Below are positions 35,575 to 50,500 of a DNA stretch of 64,000 nucleotides, in pieces. The first letter of the stretch is position 1. Each line of letters begins with the position of its first letter. The stretch comes from Anadara kagoshimensis (lineage: Eukaryota; Mollusca; Bivalvia; Arcoida; Arcidae). The DNA lies in assembly GCA_021292105.1 (NCBI GenBank), contig CM037864.1, positions 8,546,635 through 8,610,634 of the forward strand. Direction: 5' to 3'. The notes under the pieces are model-generated. The model searched no databases and was not told the origin of the DNA. It was given only the letters and a program-made list of their open reading frames with translations. The position numbers and the translations under genes are program-made.

Positions 35575-38500
35575 GATCCGCAGATCCTAGTATAGGAATA
35601 TTTGTTAGTCTGCTTACCAGAGGTCTGGGTTTTCTCTAGGTACTCAGGTTTTCTCTACTATTCCAGAAATGACTGCCTCAATGTAAGAGAAATATTAACT
35701 TGTGTGTAAAACCACATTACGTTACAGTTTCTCCACTCCATTTGAATTTTAGTAGTTTCACTGTATATTATCAAATATAATGAAATTATTCTTATTGCAG
35801 ATGTCGGAAGGTTTTAAAAAGGCAGAAGCTGAGGAGAATGTCAAGAAGAGGAAAGCCTCCACACCAAGTGGTCCGGCATCTAAGAAGGCTAAAATTGATA
35901 AAATGAAAGACAAATGTAGTGACAATAAAAAACAAACAAAATTAACTAAATCCCCATTAAAAAGTTCCTCATCAATAGATAAAAAACACAAATCAAATAA
36001 AGACTCGCCCAAAAAGAAATCAAAATCCGCTGAGAATATTGTTGGTTCTAAGTTAAAGAAACAAAAAGGTTCAGATTCATCAGAGGAGGAAGATATACCA
36101 TTGTCTAGTTTAAAGAGTACACCATCTAAGAGTAAAACACCAACAAAAAATGGGAAGTCCACCCCAAAGAAAAATACTCCCAGTAAAAAGAAAGACGTCA
36201 TTAATGTTGATAGTGACAGTGATGATGATCGACCCTTGTCTGATGTCCGTCCACTTGCAAAGATTAAATCTGGGAAATCTCCTAAAAAGGTATGTTTTAT
36301 TTAGGCCTAAAAAAAATGTGTGTTTCCGCTAACCCGACCGACCCAACTAAAAAAGGACTGACTCCAGTTTTTTTTTTTTTTCCCCGTATTTATAAAAATC
36401 CGTTTTCGTTTTTTAATTAAAACTCTATTGTATCAAAAACAAGTCAACAACACGTTTGATTTGTACATGTTTTTGATTTAGTTATATTTTTAATTTAAAT
36501 TACATCTAAATCATCTAAAATATTTATAATATAATTTTAACACAATACATTACATACACATGCATAACATATGCTATTAAAAAAAAATCCAAAAAAAAAA
36601 AAAAATCGACCTACCAACCCTTTATAATAATTCTATGTTAGCGGAAACACACATATTTTTCTTTTTAGGCCTTACACATGTACGACTTTAAAGATTATTT
36701 ATAACTACAGAAAAGGGAAAAAAACCGAAAACGTCTGTTCATTAAGGCCACTGTTTAAAGATCTGTTTGCTTCATATTTCAACCAAAAAGACACTTTATA
36801 ACAACCATCTGTATATACATGTAAAGCCTGCAATTCTTCGGTCCCATGGGTGGCTTTTATATAAAGGTTATACTATATAGCAAAATGAGTACATAGATTA
36901 GCTAATGGAACTGCATGCTTTCTTGAACAAGTGGCATATTAGCCTGCCTTACAATGAAATGGACTATTGTAGTACTGTCAGAGTTCACATCCAGGAAAGT
37001 TTTGGAGTAATTTCTTTTTTTTTTCAGCATTTAGATTGTAAAAAAAGTTTATTTTTACATAAGTATAGAGAAGTTGTTTGAACATTTTTAGTAAAAGGTA
37101 GGAATGTATTTTATGACCTTTTGTTATACATGTATTCCACAAAAAGTGAATGTAGTTGAGCTTTGGTGAATTTCAATAGGGCATTATCGTATTTGATTAA
37201 GTATTTGCCTACTTTGACTTCCTCTTTTAATAGCTGTATATGTTATGATTATGTATAAATGGGTTTACATTTTCTTTTATGAAGGGAATGAAACAAATGA
37301 CCTTGTTTGATATGAAGAAAAAATTGAAGACGCCCGATAAAAAGAAGACGCCTTTAAAAGATCAGGGATCTCCTAGCAAAGGGATGAAAACACCCGAGAA
37401 AAAACCGAAACCGGTCGAAAGGATGAAAACGCCGATCATTGTATCCAAACTAGTTAAAGCTGTTAAAAGTGAAGGAGAACAGAAAAAGATTAACGCCCTA
37501 GTACTTCAAGCTGCAAAAATGTTGACGTCTCCTCAACGTAAAAGACTTCCTGAAAGTGTTAAAGAAATGGTTTTATCCAAATATAAGAAAATGGAAGAAC
37601 AGAAGAAAATGTAAATAATATTTTTTAAACATTTTTAATATAGATTCTAGATATTAAGGTTCTGTTTTGATTCTTGCGGAATTGTTCCTGACAATCAAAG
37701 AGTTGAGTTGAGTAATGGTGTTTAACGTCCCAGTCAAGAATATTTCATTTATATTGAGATGTCATCAGCTATAGATATAGGTGCAGAAATTTTGCCTGTG
37801 CATTAATTCAAAAACACACAATAACAATTTTAGAAAATCTCAACCGTTTATATTCAGTTAATTAGCTGATGATTAATTGTAATTTTGAAGCGATGTTGCA
37901 ACACTTGGTATATACAGTAAAACATGTTTATAACGAAGCCCTAGGGACTCTATTTTTAAATTCGTTATAAAGCGACTTCGTTATATTGTTATATATAGAC
38001 TTATATAAAGAAACGTTCTGACAAATTAATTGACTTCGTTCTATCCATGTATTTGTTTTAAGCGTGTTCATTATATTCATGTCTTAAATAAATGTATGTA
38101 TCTATTGTTTTAAGATTGAGAATGAAAATTGAGCAAACAACTAAATAGTTAGAAATTTATTTTTACAGAGACAACATGACACCTGAACAGAAAGCTGAAT
38201 ACTTTAAACAGAAAAAGTTGGAATCCAAAAAGAGAATGAGAGAGAAACAAAATGAAATGAAAAAGGTATAAATACAAGTTACTCATGAAGTTTTTTCATC
38301 AGAGTTGTTAGCTTTTTTTTTAAGATTTTACCGCCACCAAATTTTGGTATTTGAAATTTCAATGATTTACTTTTGTGAACATTTCAGTCTGTAATGATAT
38401 GACCAGATTTAAACATGTATAATAATTTTTGAATGGCAGTGTATTGCTTATCAAGAAAAATGTAGCATAATAGAAGTGTTAATATTGTAGAGATTTGAGG

Positions 38501-41500
38501 ATCAGGATTTGGAACAGAAAGCACTACCTCAACCAAAACTGGTGTCAACACCAGATGGTCTGCCGAATGAATTGTTTGGTGATGTCGCCATGGTGACGGA
38601 ATTTATCAGCTGTTATGCTGGACTTCTAATGCCTGATGATGAGTACCCTATCTTTACAGGTATATATGGACAGTGATTTTGTTTGCCTTAAATTACTGAA
38701 TAAAAGTAGTTTCCCCTAATGAAGAATGACTGAAATTTCCCAATTTGACTACTGAAATCCCCAAATTAACAGCATATCATAATGAAGTGGCTATATTTCA
38801 GAATATCACATTTTCACGATTTTAAAGACAGACAGAAGATACATATAGTTTTTATACGCCCGTCATATGACGGGACGTATTATGTTACAGTGCTTTTCCT
38901 CCGGGCGGGCGTCTGTTAACAATTTGTATTCCGTTCAATAGAGACCACAAACATTTATGGATTCAAATGAAATTTGGTATACAGCTTTACCATGGTAATA
39001 CCTTGTGCAAGTTCGAATTACAACTTTTTCGGATTATTTTTGGAGGAGTTATGCCCCTTTTTTAACTTAGAAATTTTTGTATGTATGACCATGTGGTTTC
39101 CGATCATTAGAGCCTACAAGTATTTATGGATTCAAATGAAATTTGGTATACACATTTACGATGTTAATATCTGGTGCAAGAACGAATTACAACTTTTTCG
39201 GATTATTTTTGGAGGAGTTATGCCCCTTTTTTAACTTAGAAATTTTTGTATGTATGACCATGTGGTTTCCGATCATTAGAGCCTACAAGTATTTATGGAT
39301 TCAAATGAAATTTGGTATACACATTTACGATGTTAATATCTGGTGCAAGTTCGAATTACAACTTTTTCGGATTATTTTTGGAGGAGTTATGCCCCTTTTT
39401 TAACTTAGAAATTTTTGTATGTATGACCATGTGGTTTGTATTCCATTCAGTAGACAATACAAACATGGATTTAAATGAAATTTGTTATACATTTGGTATA
39501 CACATTTACGATGTTAATATCTGGTCGAAGTTCGAATTACAACTTTTTCAGATTATTTTTGGAGGAGTTATGCCCCTTTTTTAACTTAGAAATTTTTGTA
39601 TGTATGACCATGTGGTTTGTATTCCATTCAGTAGACAATAAAACACGGATTTAAATGAAATTTGTTATACAGTTACACCTTAATCATGGTAATATCTCGT
39701 GCAAATTTGAATTACAACTTTTTTGGGTTACGAGTTATGGCCCCAACACGGAGTTGGTAATATATTTTTACATACATATATCCTAGTTGTACTTATACTT
39801 CTCAGTAAATATTACTACTCGATCAATATAACACGGGCGTATAATGCTCCGCTCGGCGGTGCTCTTGTTGAAAAATGTAACAAAATCGCTGATAGAATTT
39901 AATTTCTTTTTAGCTTTCTTGTATGTCTTGAGCTTTTAGAATAAGTCAAGTTTAATGGAAATTTATTTGAAAAAATCAAAATTGAATGAAATTTTTAAGT
40001 GAAATGTGTATTTCGATGTACATGACACCATTACCGTCATTTTGTTTAAGGAGGATAACAAGGAAATGAAATGACTTAGAAAACAATATGGAAACTACTC
40101 ACCATTGTTGACAATGTTTGATTATTAATCTTGTGATTGATTATTAGGATCACTGCTCTGACAATACCAACAATCGATCCATTGCGATAATCACAACATC
40201 ACTACTTCATGAATTATTGAACAATCGAATGTTGTGTATACATGTAATGCTGTTATGACATGTTCATAGAAAAATTTATTGGATATGAAAAGATGATAAC
40301 TTCGCTTCTTATATTTAAAATTCTAGGCATATTAATTGTTTTCATGCATTATATTTCAGATGCATTGATGAAAGCGTTAAGTAGTGGTAAAGAAGGGTTT
40401 ACGTATCTATCCCGTGTTGTCGTAATTCTGTTACAGACACTTCTTCAAGATCAGATATCAGAGGTTAGTTCTCACACTCTGTCTGCTTTCTGATTTCCAA
40501 TTGAAATAGTATTTGTCACACTGTTCATTATAGGATTTTGAAGGGGGGGGGGGTGGATTTTCAAAAACTTTCCTCTAAAATACAATAACATAATTATTTT
40601 TGCTATATAATATTGAATATGGCCTCCTTAGCCTTCAACAATGGTGTTATTTGGCAAAATAAAACTCAATGGCCCCAGGATCCCCTTCCAGAATGAACAC
40701 TGCAATACAGGTCAGGCCAGGTATAGTTAAGTACTTGAGAGTTAAGTTTAAAAATGAGGTTTTAGGTACCGTACATTCAGTAATATTTTACATATTTCAA
40801 GACATGCTTGGTGCATGGAAGTAGAACAGTCACTAGCTATTTTGGGAATCAAAACCATAGGCTCTTAATTAAGCATGTTACAAACAGGACTGACTAGTGT
40901 TCTAGGTTTCCTTTATTTTAAAATCATAAGAAGACAGATTTCTAAAATTTGTATTTTAAAGTCATGTATCATAAATTTGCTAAAATAGGTTGCTTTTTGA
41001 AAGAATTTAAAAAAAAAAAAAATTACCAATGTGTTTTTGGCAATCAGAAATGGATAGGATTGTGGTGAAAAAAAAGCAAAATACAAAATGTACACTTGTA
41101 TATACATGTAGTTCTTATTGAATGCAGAATAATGATGAATATCAGTTTAAAAAACATCAAGTTCTTTGAAAATTTGAAGATTATGTGTGAGGCCATTTTC
41201 GAACATTACATGTAGATTAAATGTACCTATGATATTATTTTTGCAGGATTATCATGAGATTAAAGTCCCGTTATCTGACATACCTGTTAATCCATACACA
41301 GCTTCAGAATTAGTCAGATTATGTCTACGTAAACAAGATGTTGATGATGGAAACAGTGATGTTAGTGATAATAGCGAAGACCTCAAGGAAGAGGAAGAAG
41401 TGGTATGAGGAACTTTATAATTTTTTTTATTATACCCCCATATACAGGATTCACCCTGTCCGTTTCACTATCCGACACCACGGTGGCCTAATGGATAAGA

Positions 41501-44500
41501 CGTCAGTCTACAAATCAAGGGTCTCTCACCGCTGTGAGGTCAAGTCCCGCTCAGACTACATGGGGAAATTTAATTTTCCTTGCCATTGGCCTTTACTGGT
41601 TAACCTGGTATTAGTATAATGGACTGGGGGAGTGGTACGCTTGTCTGCAGCATACTGACTCGGTGATCTAGCACCTTAAAAAGTCGTCCTGAGTGTGTGC
41701 TAGTACAAGGCAGACCATACAACACACTCACAATTCACATGCCTACACAAAATTGTTCATAGATTATTCCGTAGAGATTTATAAAATAGCTCTTGTCGCG
41801 AATAGCTGAAAAATTGCAGATGCAATGTTAAGGAACATTTAACCAACTGTCCGCTTTCATCATCCGTCGCAATATCATGTTCACTCCATATCATTCTTGT
41901 TAATTTCCCCTTAACTTAGTTTAAGTAGAATAAGAATCAAACTGTCTTTGTCTGTCTGTCAGTTTAAAATTGTGTGTGTTCCATAACTTTTATATCTATG
42001 GATGGATTTTGATCAAACTTGGCACAAATGCACACCAACATGAAATGGTGTTTTGCATACAAAATTAAAAGTGCATACATGTAGGTCAAGGGATTTGATC
42101 CAATTACAAAACCTATGCTGGTGGTATTTGACAGATTTTGGTCTACATAAAGATTAAGATCATTTTTAACTTGCCTGTGCAAAGCAGACCGACCACGAGA
42201 GATTACTGCAATTTCGCAGTGTACATCGCAATAACATTTGGTAGTTGGATTAGTAGTGCTACTCTGTTTTGCAAGAATTTACAAAGTTTGTACATGTAAT
42301 TCATTCAATAAGTGTAAAATAGGCATGTTTCTCAGAATTTTTTTAATTTCATAGTTTCTGTAATGATGGATTAGTGTAATTGCATTTCAAAATAAATTAT
42401 GTTTTATTCTCATTATACAATACATACGGTATACATTTAGTATATGATAGCATACTGTAAAAACACCTTGCAAAAGTGATAGTTGGTTTAATCTGTTTAG
42501 ATAAGAATATTGCAGACTGTAATCGTAAATTTCTGTGTATTAACAGCCTGATGACACACTGCAGCTGCTTGAAACTAAAGAATTATACCAACTAGAAGCA
42601 GAACAAAAGTTACAAATCCTTAAAGGTTTATGTCTACGTATAATGGGAACTTATTCTGTCCAGGATTATATGGAAGAAAAACAACAAACAGCTTCTAAAT
42701 TATGGTAATTTTTGTAACTTAAATCTATAATAAATACCCTAAACTCAAAATACAATGAATTTTGGGATATTTATAAGTGTTGGTAACCACAATAAAAATT
42801 TATACTTTGTTATACTGGTAGGTACCAAGGTACTGGTATTCTGACAAATAACGTAGCATGTTCCAGTGTATACAACAATATTTTTGCTTATTCTGGAGCA
42901 TAACATCATTTCAGTTAACTTTATAGAATAGTTTCCACCATGTTGACTCATGCTTTAAGTGCAACCATATCTAAAAACGACATTGTGTATGACGTCATTT
43001 CATTCATAACCTAGAATTTTAATATCAGTAAACATGTGTAACAACAACAACCAAAAGATGGTGTAAGTTATCTATGGAAGGTTAAAAAATATATTCAATT
43101 TAAATATTATGTTTGGCATGAGCATAGATGTCAATTTTTTTAAGGTAGGGGTATTTGTAACCATTAGTCTGATATCTTTTTGTATTTGAATTTATGTCTT
43201 TTATTCAACCCATATTTAATGTTCTAGCATCTGAATTTCTAAAGTAAAAATTAAAACAAAAACAAAACAATATTGTTTTAAAAACTTTGGGATTTCTCCA
43301 CTATCGTTTTATAGGAAAAGAAAAATGGCAGAACTGAAACAGAAAAATGATCAGCTAAAGAAAGAGAAAGAACAGAAGAAAGAAGCAGGTTCAAAAAGTG
43401 AAGGGACTAAACCTGATGAAAATACAAAAGAAGAATTGGAGAAAAGTAAGGATGAGTTATAGTGATTTAATACTGTAGAGCATTTTGTTGGTGTCTCAGT
43501 CTCAGTGGCTGCATTATCTAAAGAGTGTGCTTATTGATCACAGTGCCAAAATTACACTCTGGCAAATCCTACATGTAGGTCCACAGGGTTCGTACAGGCC
43601 TTGAAAAGTCCTTAAATTTTAAGGTTTGCCCTAAAAAGACCCTAAAAACAAATCTGACCCTAAAAAGCCCTTGAATTTGGCCAGTTGGGTGTCTGTATTT
43701 CCATATTAAGTGGTTGCAAATAGACTGAAATATACTGATAAATAAAAAATTGATTAATAAGTTACAATGAAATGAGCAATTTAAAGGTACCTGGTCCTCC
43801 CGAACACCCAACTTCAACCTGTTGTTACTATGGACACATAAGAAATTGTTTTATTGATTTAATTGCTTTTGCACCAATATTTTTTTGCTACAATTGAACC
43901 TCACATTATGCCTTAAATTTGCAAATTAGACCCTGAAAAGACCCTAAAAAGTCCTTAAATTTGGAGTCCAAATGTCTGTACAAATCCTGGTTCAGAAAGT
44001 TTGTCAGTTCCCTTTCCAAAGTTCTGTGGTTTTCTCTGGGCACTGGTTTCCTCTACCATTTCTTAACTAACTACCTCAATATAAGTGGGAACAAATCTTG
44101 ATTTGGGCATAAAACTTCATTAATTTGTTCGGGTAATGTATGAATTGGGAGAAATTGTTGGACAAATTACCTTCAACTGCCTATGATTAATTTCTATAAC
44201 TGTTCCAATGTAAAGTTGAATTAATGTACATGTATATATATTTCATCATAGATGCCTTACTATCAATGTTTTATGGAGGGTCGGCGGAGAAGGTAGACAG
44301 TTCAAGGCCGTCTACACCAGAAATCACGTCGGCCGAGTCTACAGCTGATGAGGGAACAAACTCTGATGATTTGGCTTCAATTGTTAAGAGAAGGCGACTC
44401 ATGTCGGCCAAAGCTGCAGCAGAAAAAGAGAAGATTGAACAAGAAAAACGTAAACTGTAAGTCATCACTTATAAATAAACTGTTTGAAATAGGGTTAAAA

Positions 44501-47500
44501 ATTAAGCATCAAGTGTGCTAAATTTGTCCTAATTTTTTAGAATAGCATCCTAAAAGTTGATGACAAGGGATAAATGAAGCGGCTAGTCCTTCTTTAGTGT
44601 GAGAATAAAAACTTCAATTTAATATTGGAGTCGTTGGTTTTAGCAATGGTCCACATAGTCTCCAACCAATCTGAGTAACAAAATCATTCAAAACAAGAAT
44701 TTAAATAACATGCATGAAATGTATCATATATTCTGGTTATTAGTTTGAACATAATCGCCTGCAACAAAGGCAAAATATTTCTTTGCTATAGTAGTTATGG
44801 TAAACATTTGACAGGTTCAAGTTGATATAGCACTTTAGGTTTAAAGGCCTTTGCAGATTTTAGCACCTACTCAAAAAAGTTAGTTGCGGCCCCTATGAAG
44901 TTTTTGTTAGAGCTCTTTTCGCATTTCAAAATATGCAAAAAAGGGATGTGGCTGGATCTTTAAAATATTTGTAATTATTTGGTATATCCCAAATTCACCC
45001 AACCTTGGCACCATCTTACACTGTGGTTGTTAAATCTGGGACAATAGAAATATTAAAACAAAAATTTCAAAGCCCTTGCCACAATGTTGGTGCAAGAATC
45101 CATTCTTAAATCAAGATGTTCAGGCCAGACATTTTTCAAGAATTCCTGAAGGAGCAAGACGTGACACAATGCATGTTCTTAAGTGGTTTAAATAAAAGAT
45201 GCAAATATAAATCCAGTCCCTTTTAAAACGCAAGACAGCATGAATATATATCTATGGCTTTATTGGTCGAAAGTGCTGTCAGTTCTTGTCAGTTCAACTT
45301 GTGGTAAGTTCAATGAAGGCTTAGCTTAAAAATTATAATTTAAGAATTTAATAACCATGTTATTGAAACCCAACTAAAATTAAAGCTTATAAATATTTCT
45401 ATTATTGTTTATTTTTATTTTTTAGGAAGGAGAAGGAATATGAACAATACAAAAAACAAATGGAAAAGGAAAGATTTCAGAAAGAATTTGATGTAAGTAG
45501 AGTAAATTAAAGGGGGTACATGTTTGTAATGTAGGAATCGTTCTGTCCATCTATTTCAATATCGTGTCTCAACCACTGTGGTAGCTTTGTTAGTAGAGTG
45601 CTTGCTCCGTAGGTGGGAAGTCGGGTCGTTCAAGCCCTGACCGGGTCTGACCCCAATACTTGAAAGTGGGTAGTGACTGTTCTTACACCAGGCATTATAA
45701 AATGAAAGTCACGGTTCTTTCTGATTGATTTTTAAAATAAATGAGGTCCTGTGTCACGGTTGGTTTGGCACCATAAAAAACCCTGCTGAAAAATGCCAGC
45801 CATCATAGCAACACACGGGCAACCTTTGCCTATTACTGGAGATATCTCCATATAAGTTCATATATTTCATACATGAAATATTCTTGACTTGGACATTTAA
45901 CACCATTACTCAACTCAACTCCAATATCGTGTCTGCTCTTTAGCTTCTACATCTATGGGTCTTGTTAGCAGGATCGATACTGAAACTTAAGGTACTTGTA
46001 ATGGCAAGTACAGTCCTCTTAACTTCTCAAAGTAAAGAATTTATATGATATTAAAACAGTCACCAAATGCCCACTGCTGACTAGAAACTTGTTCATAGTG
46101 GTAACTATGGACTGTTTTAACATCTTGCTACTATAGAGGGATTCGACTACATTTACAGGGATTTAAAATCGTGTTTTGTAATGGAAGGTCCAGGACCTTT
46201 TGTGTTTTGTTTGAGCAGGTCTCGAATAAATTTTTGAAAGTCTCAATATCAATACTGAAAGGTCCATGTGCAATGATTATATCGAAAAGCAGGATTATCC
46301 TGGTAAAAACATGCCAGGTCCATTGGACTTTTAATTTAAACATCAAGGGTCCCAATTTAAAATCAATAGATCACGGACCTTAGCCCCAAGGAAATTCTGA
46401 ACCCCAGATATATCAACAAGTTTAATCATATTTGTTGTAGGAGGGAATACGTTTGGCAAAAATGGTTTTGAGACAGTGTCCTATCGGAACAGACAGAAAT
46501 CATAATAGATATTGGGTATTCTCGGCCACAACACCAGGACTTTACATAGAAAAAGGTAAATACAAATTTTACAAACATAGAAACTACATGTACATGCTGC
46601 TTCAGTTCAATAACCTTTGCATGAAACTTGATTTAAATCTGTTGAAGTGATTGCCAATCCTTACAATTTTGGCGTAAGTTGTGCAATTTTGTAGTTAAAA
46701 TTATGACCTTATGATCGCCAGTTAAAACTTATGACTAAAAAAAAATCTTTAAATCTGTTAGAAGTGCTTGCCTACCTTTACGATTTTGGTGTAAGTTGTA
46801 CAATTTTGTAGTTAAAATTACGACCTTACAATCGCCAGTTAAAACTTGCAACTAAAAAAGAAAATCTGATAATTTCCGGAAATTTGAGTTGAAACCATTT
46901 TCTGGCCAGTGTATATAGTGAAATGTCAATTTGACCAAAAAGCAATGTGTAAAGACTCTTCAGGTGAGCAAGACGGGAAGCTAGTGCTGTAAATTTGTTT
47001 AAAAATGGCTTCCTAAAGTCATGGTCATGAAAGTGAAAATCTTAAGCTGCAAATCAGGATATTTAGCTGCCAATTAAAAGGAGGAAAGAAACAATGAGAT
47101 AAAAAATTAAAACCTGAGTATTATACACCATTTCCATGATTTGTTAAGTCAAATATAGGAATCCTCATGACTGAGTTTGTAAAACTTATGATCAAATTTT
47201 ACCCAAACTTGCTCCTAGTCTCAAGAATGTCCCAAAAATACTGTTTAAGTCGCTAACTGCATCTCTTTATTGCTAAACCCTTTTATACAATGATTGATTG
47301 ATTAGTGGGTGGATGGATGGATGGTTGGTTTTACATTCCAGTATTTTATAAAATTTAAATCAATTTTACTTTGTTTCTCTTTTGTTAGGTTGGGTAACAG
47401 ATGAGATAGAATATAACATACACAAGTCATCATCAAGCTCAACAGTTGATTCGGATAGTTCAGATGACGACTCTGATGATGGGAAAAATACATCTGGTGA

Positions 47501-50500
47501 TGCTACAGCAGAAAAAGACATGGAAACAACGTGAGTACTTCTACTCAGAATCTTGTCCCATAACCTAACTTTTGTTTGAAGCAGTCAGAAATTTGGTTGG
47601 AATTCTAACCAGCCCAAATTGGAAAATTGCAATGGTTCATATTAGAACGTACATTTAAGAGACTTTGCAAAATATTATGTCTGACTTCAAAATTACAGAT
47701 CTGTGGCTTAGAACTGGCCTAAATTTAACTACTCAAAAATTCATAGGCAGCTTAAAGGTATTCTCTATGAAGTTTGAATGTATTGTAAAAGAAAAAGAAG
47801 TTTATCTGAAATGAAATGCAGTATGAATTTATATAATTCTTATATTTACAGATTTCCACATTATGGTCAAAATCTCTGGTTTACTTACGAGTCTGTAAAA
47901 GAATTAGACAAACTAATAGAATGTTTACATAACCAAGGTTACAGAGAAAGCCAGCTAAAGGCACAGTTAAAGAAATTCTATCCTATTATCACAAAAGCAA
48001 TCAATGTAGCTAAAAGGTAAGGTAAAACATGTTAATAACACTTATTATAGACCTTTGGGTTCATCAGGACTTCACTTTTTCAGATAGTTCACCATGATGT
48101 CACTTATTAAGATGCATATAGTTCATCAGGGCTTTACTTATCAGGATAAGTCATAAAGACTTAGACTTCACTTCTTACTTGTACAATTTGTGCATGTTTA
48201 TACTGCCTTGATACAATATGTACTTTAAAAACTGTCTTTTCCTCTAAAATTTTTCTCCTGTAGTAAATATGAGTTAATAAAATGTCATCAATTTTAATCA
48301 ATATGCACAAAACTGGGTTAAATATCTTTGTATCATGGTTAAGAATATTTCATTTGCACACGCATGAAAATGTTTGTCAAGAGTTTTAAATGGTTATTTT
48401 ACAATAAATTACGTGAACACAGCTTTGATGCCAGTTCTCTACTATTTAAACATTTTGGAATCCACCAGCAAGACAAAATATAACTAATTTTTGTATTTTT
48501 ATTCAATTCCACAGAAATAACTTGGAATTAAGAGATTCTAACGGTGATGTAGAAATAGTGGCAGCATTGAAAAAGGTAAAAAAAATAAATAAATAAATAA
48601 ATATATATTTGACCCCACAAAAAACACATCAGAGGGTAATGAAAACTTTTGTTAGAATAAGTAATAAAACAATAACAAAAGAAAAAACAAGCGGTTAATT
48701 GTATGTACATGCACTTTATATATTTAATTGATGAACATTTTTGGTATTCATAAAATTCTAAGTCAAGTTGATACTGTCAAATAGTTTTATGGCTGTCATC
48801 ACAATATTGTTGAAAGTATTATGTCTCTGGGTCCAAAATTACCCTGGATATATTTGATGTCCCATAGTTGAATGTTTCTTTCACTTTCAATTTTGATTAC
48901 ACATGTGGCAGATGTAGCTAGTTAAACAGGAGGTGCTTATTCTTCCGGAGCACTCACCACTTCCCTGGGGGAAATTCACTTATGTAACCTAATCTGTCAG
49001 TTTCAAAGTTTTTGCTTTGATTACAGATTGTGATTTTGATATGGATTGGTATGTTTGTTTTTTACTTTATATATTTAATAACTTCACATTTACAAATAGG
49101 AGTTGCTGGAAACAGAGACACGGCTACGTCATGGAGGATTGGGGGGAGTTGAAGAATTTAATGTTTGGTGTACAAAATTGGAATCTTCTACAAATGTTAA
49201 AACATTGGTAAGCATAGATTATTTTAGGACATTTTATCGATAAACAAAAAATTAAATCTTTAGAGGTACTTTCCAGATTTTGTAATGAAAGCAATTTATG
49301 GTAATCATTATGCCTAACAATTGTAATAGTTTATACAAATATGTTGTGCATTTATATATGTAGCATGTTCTATTCGTGAAAACTCCCAAAATATTTGAAT
49401 AAAGTAAGTCTGCTGTTTACTTGTATGCACTTTGGGCAAACAGAAAATGGTTAACAGCAAATACAGAAATTCATTTGAGATTTAATATTTCAATTTAAAC
49501 AAGCCTTTGTTATTTAATCTTATATTGTTTATTTCAGAGTGAATGTTTACTTGAAACAGAAAAATTTGTAATTGATAAATTCAGAGAAGGAATAATGAAA
49601 CCTAAGAAAAGGAGAGTGAAGGAAGAGGACAATGAGGAGAATGAAGAGGAAGAAGATGAAGAAGAAGAAAAGGGTACAGAAATCTTATATTAAAACTATA
49701 ACTGAGTTTTCCCTTGCATTCTTTCTTTGGGAGTCCCATTTATATCCGTCATTTTCTGACACAACAGAATTGTGTGTTCATTACACTATGACAGAAAATA
49801 TGTAACCTTTATCATTATAATACAATGTTTGTTATTTTATATGTCGGCAAACATATTGAAAAGGTTTTTCAAAAATGTCCCCTTTTCTGTTATAGATTTT
49901 TACTGTACATGTACAATTTTTTAATACACCATTACATGTATGTGTACATCTTACAATACTTATATTGTTTTATTTTATTTTTTATTTGTAAAACTAAATT
50001 TATATTTCAGAAGAGAGTATAGCAAAAGGCATTTTGAATTGGAGAGAAGCTGTGGAAAATGCATCAACATATTCTCGTCTACATGTCATGCTAGGAGTTT
50101 TAGACGCTAGTATTAAATGGGAAAAATCTGCAGAAAATGCTGTAAGTTATTTTGCATTTTAATTTCAAATTTAATTTTACAAAGACATTTTAACATTTTA
50201 AAGATTCCAAACCTAAATATTGAGTGTGTGGATGGTTGTTATGTCAAAATGTATTGTTCCTTTGTGTAATATATATTTATATGTTCAAAAAAGCACATAA
50301 AAAATTTGTGAGAAAAAAAATATTGAGTATATTTGGTACCCATTCTTGATGGACTTTATTTGAAGCTATCATGAAAACTCTTGTTTCTGTTCATTTTGCC
50401 AGTATTGTGTTTTTGAAATCTCAGAATTTGCCACTCATCACCAGTTGTTTCGCTTCTTAATTGACCATATAGGTAAACCAGGATGCAACAGAAAAAAAAA

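Larger units (their letters stand above)
38560..41300 (+). other. BAZ1B: DDT domain coding exons of BAZ1B
   Basis: Exons 11-13 encode LPNELFGDVAMVTEFISCYA, the GEYP-equivalent DDEYPIF, then LMKALSSGKEGFTYLSRVVV and LLQTLLQDQI: the three-helix DDT fold that precedes the ISWI-contacting WHIM motifs. The 1.7 kb intron between exons 11 and 12 contains a tandem-core element (38851-39867). Confidence 0.85.
42547..48016 (+). other. BAZ1B: WHIM1-3 coding exons of BAZ1B
   Basis: WHIM1 is in exon 14 (ELYQLEAEQKLQILKGLCLR). A charged coiled-coil linker follows in exons 15-17. WHIM2 is in exon 18 (CPIGTDRNHNRYWVFS) and WHIM3 in exon 20 (NLWFTYESVKELDKLIECLH, GYRESQLKAQL). These motifs are proposed to work with ISWI to measure linker DNA between nucleosomes. 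Confidence 0.85.

Noticed and set aside
38974..39584. Three similar open frames in tandem that look like a small protein family
   Set aside because: They are frames through a 169-bp non-coding tandem repeat inside a mobile element in a BAZ1B intron; the period is not a multiple of three and there is no domain.
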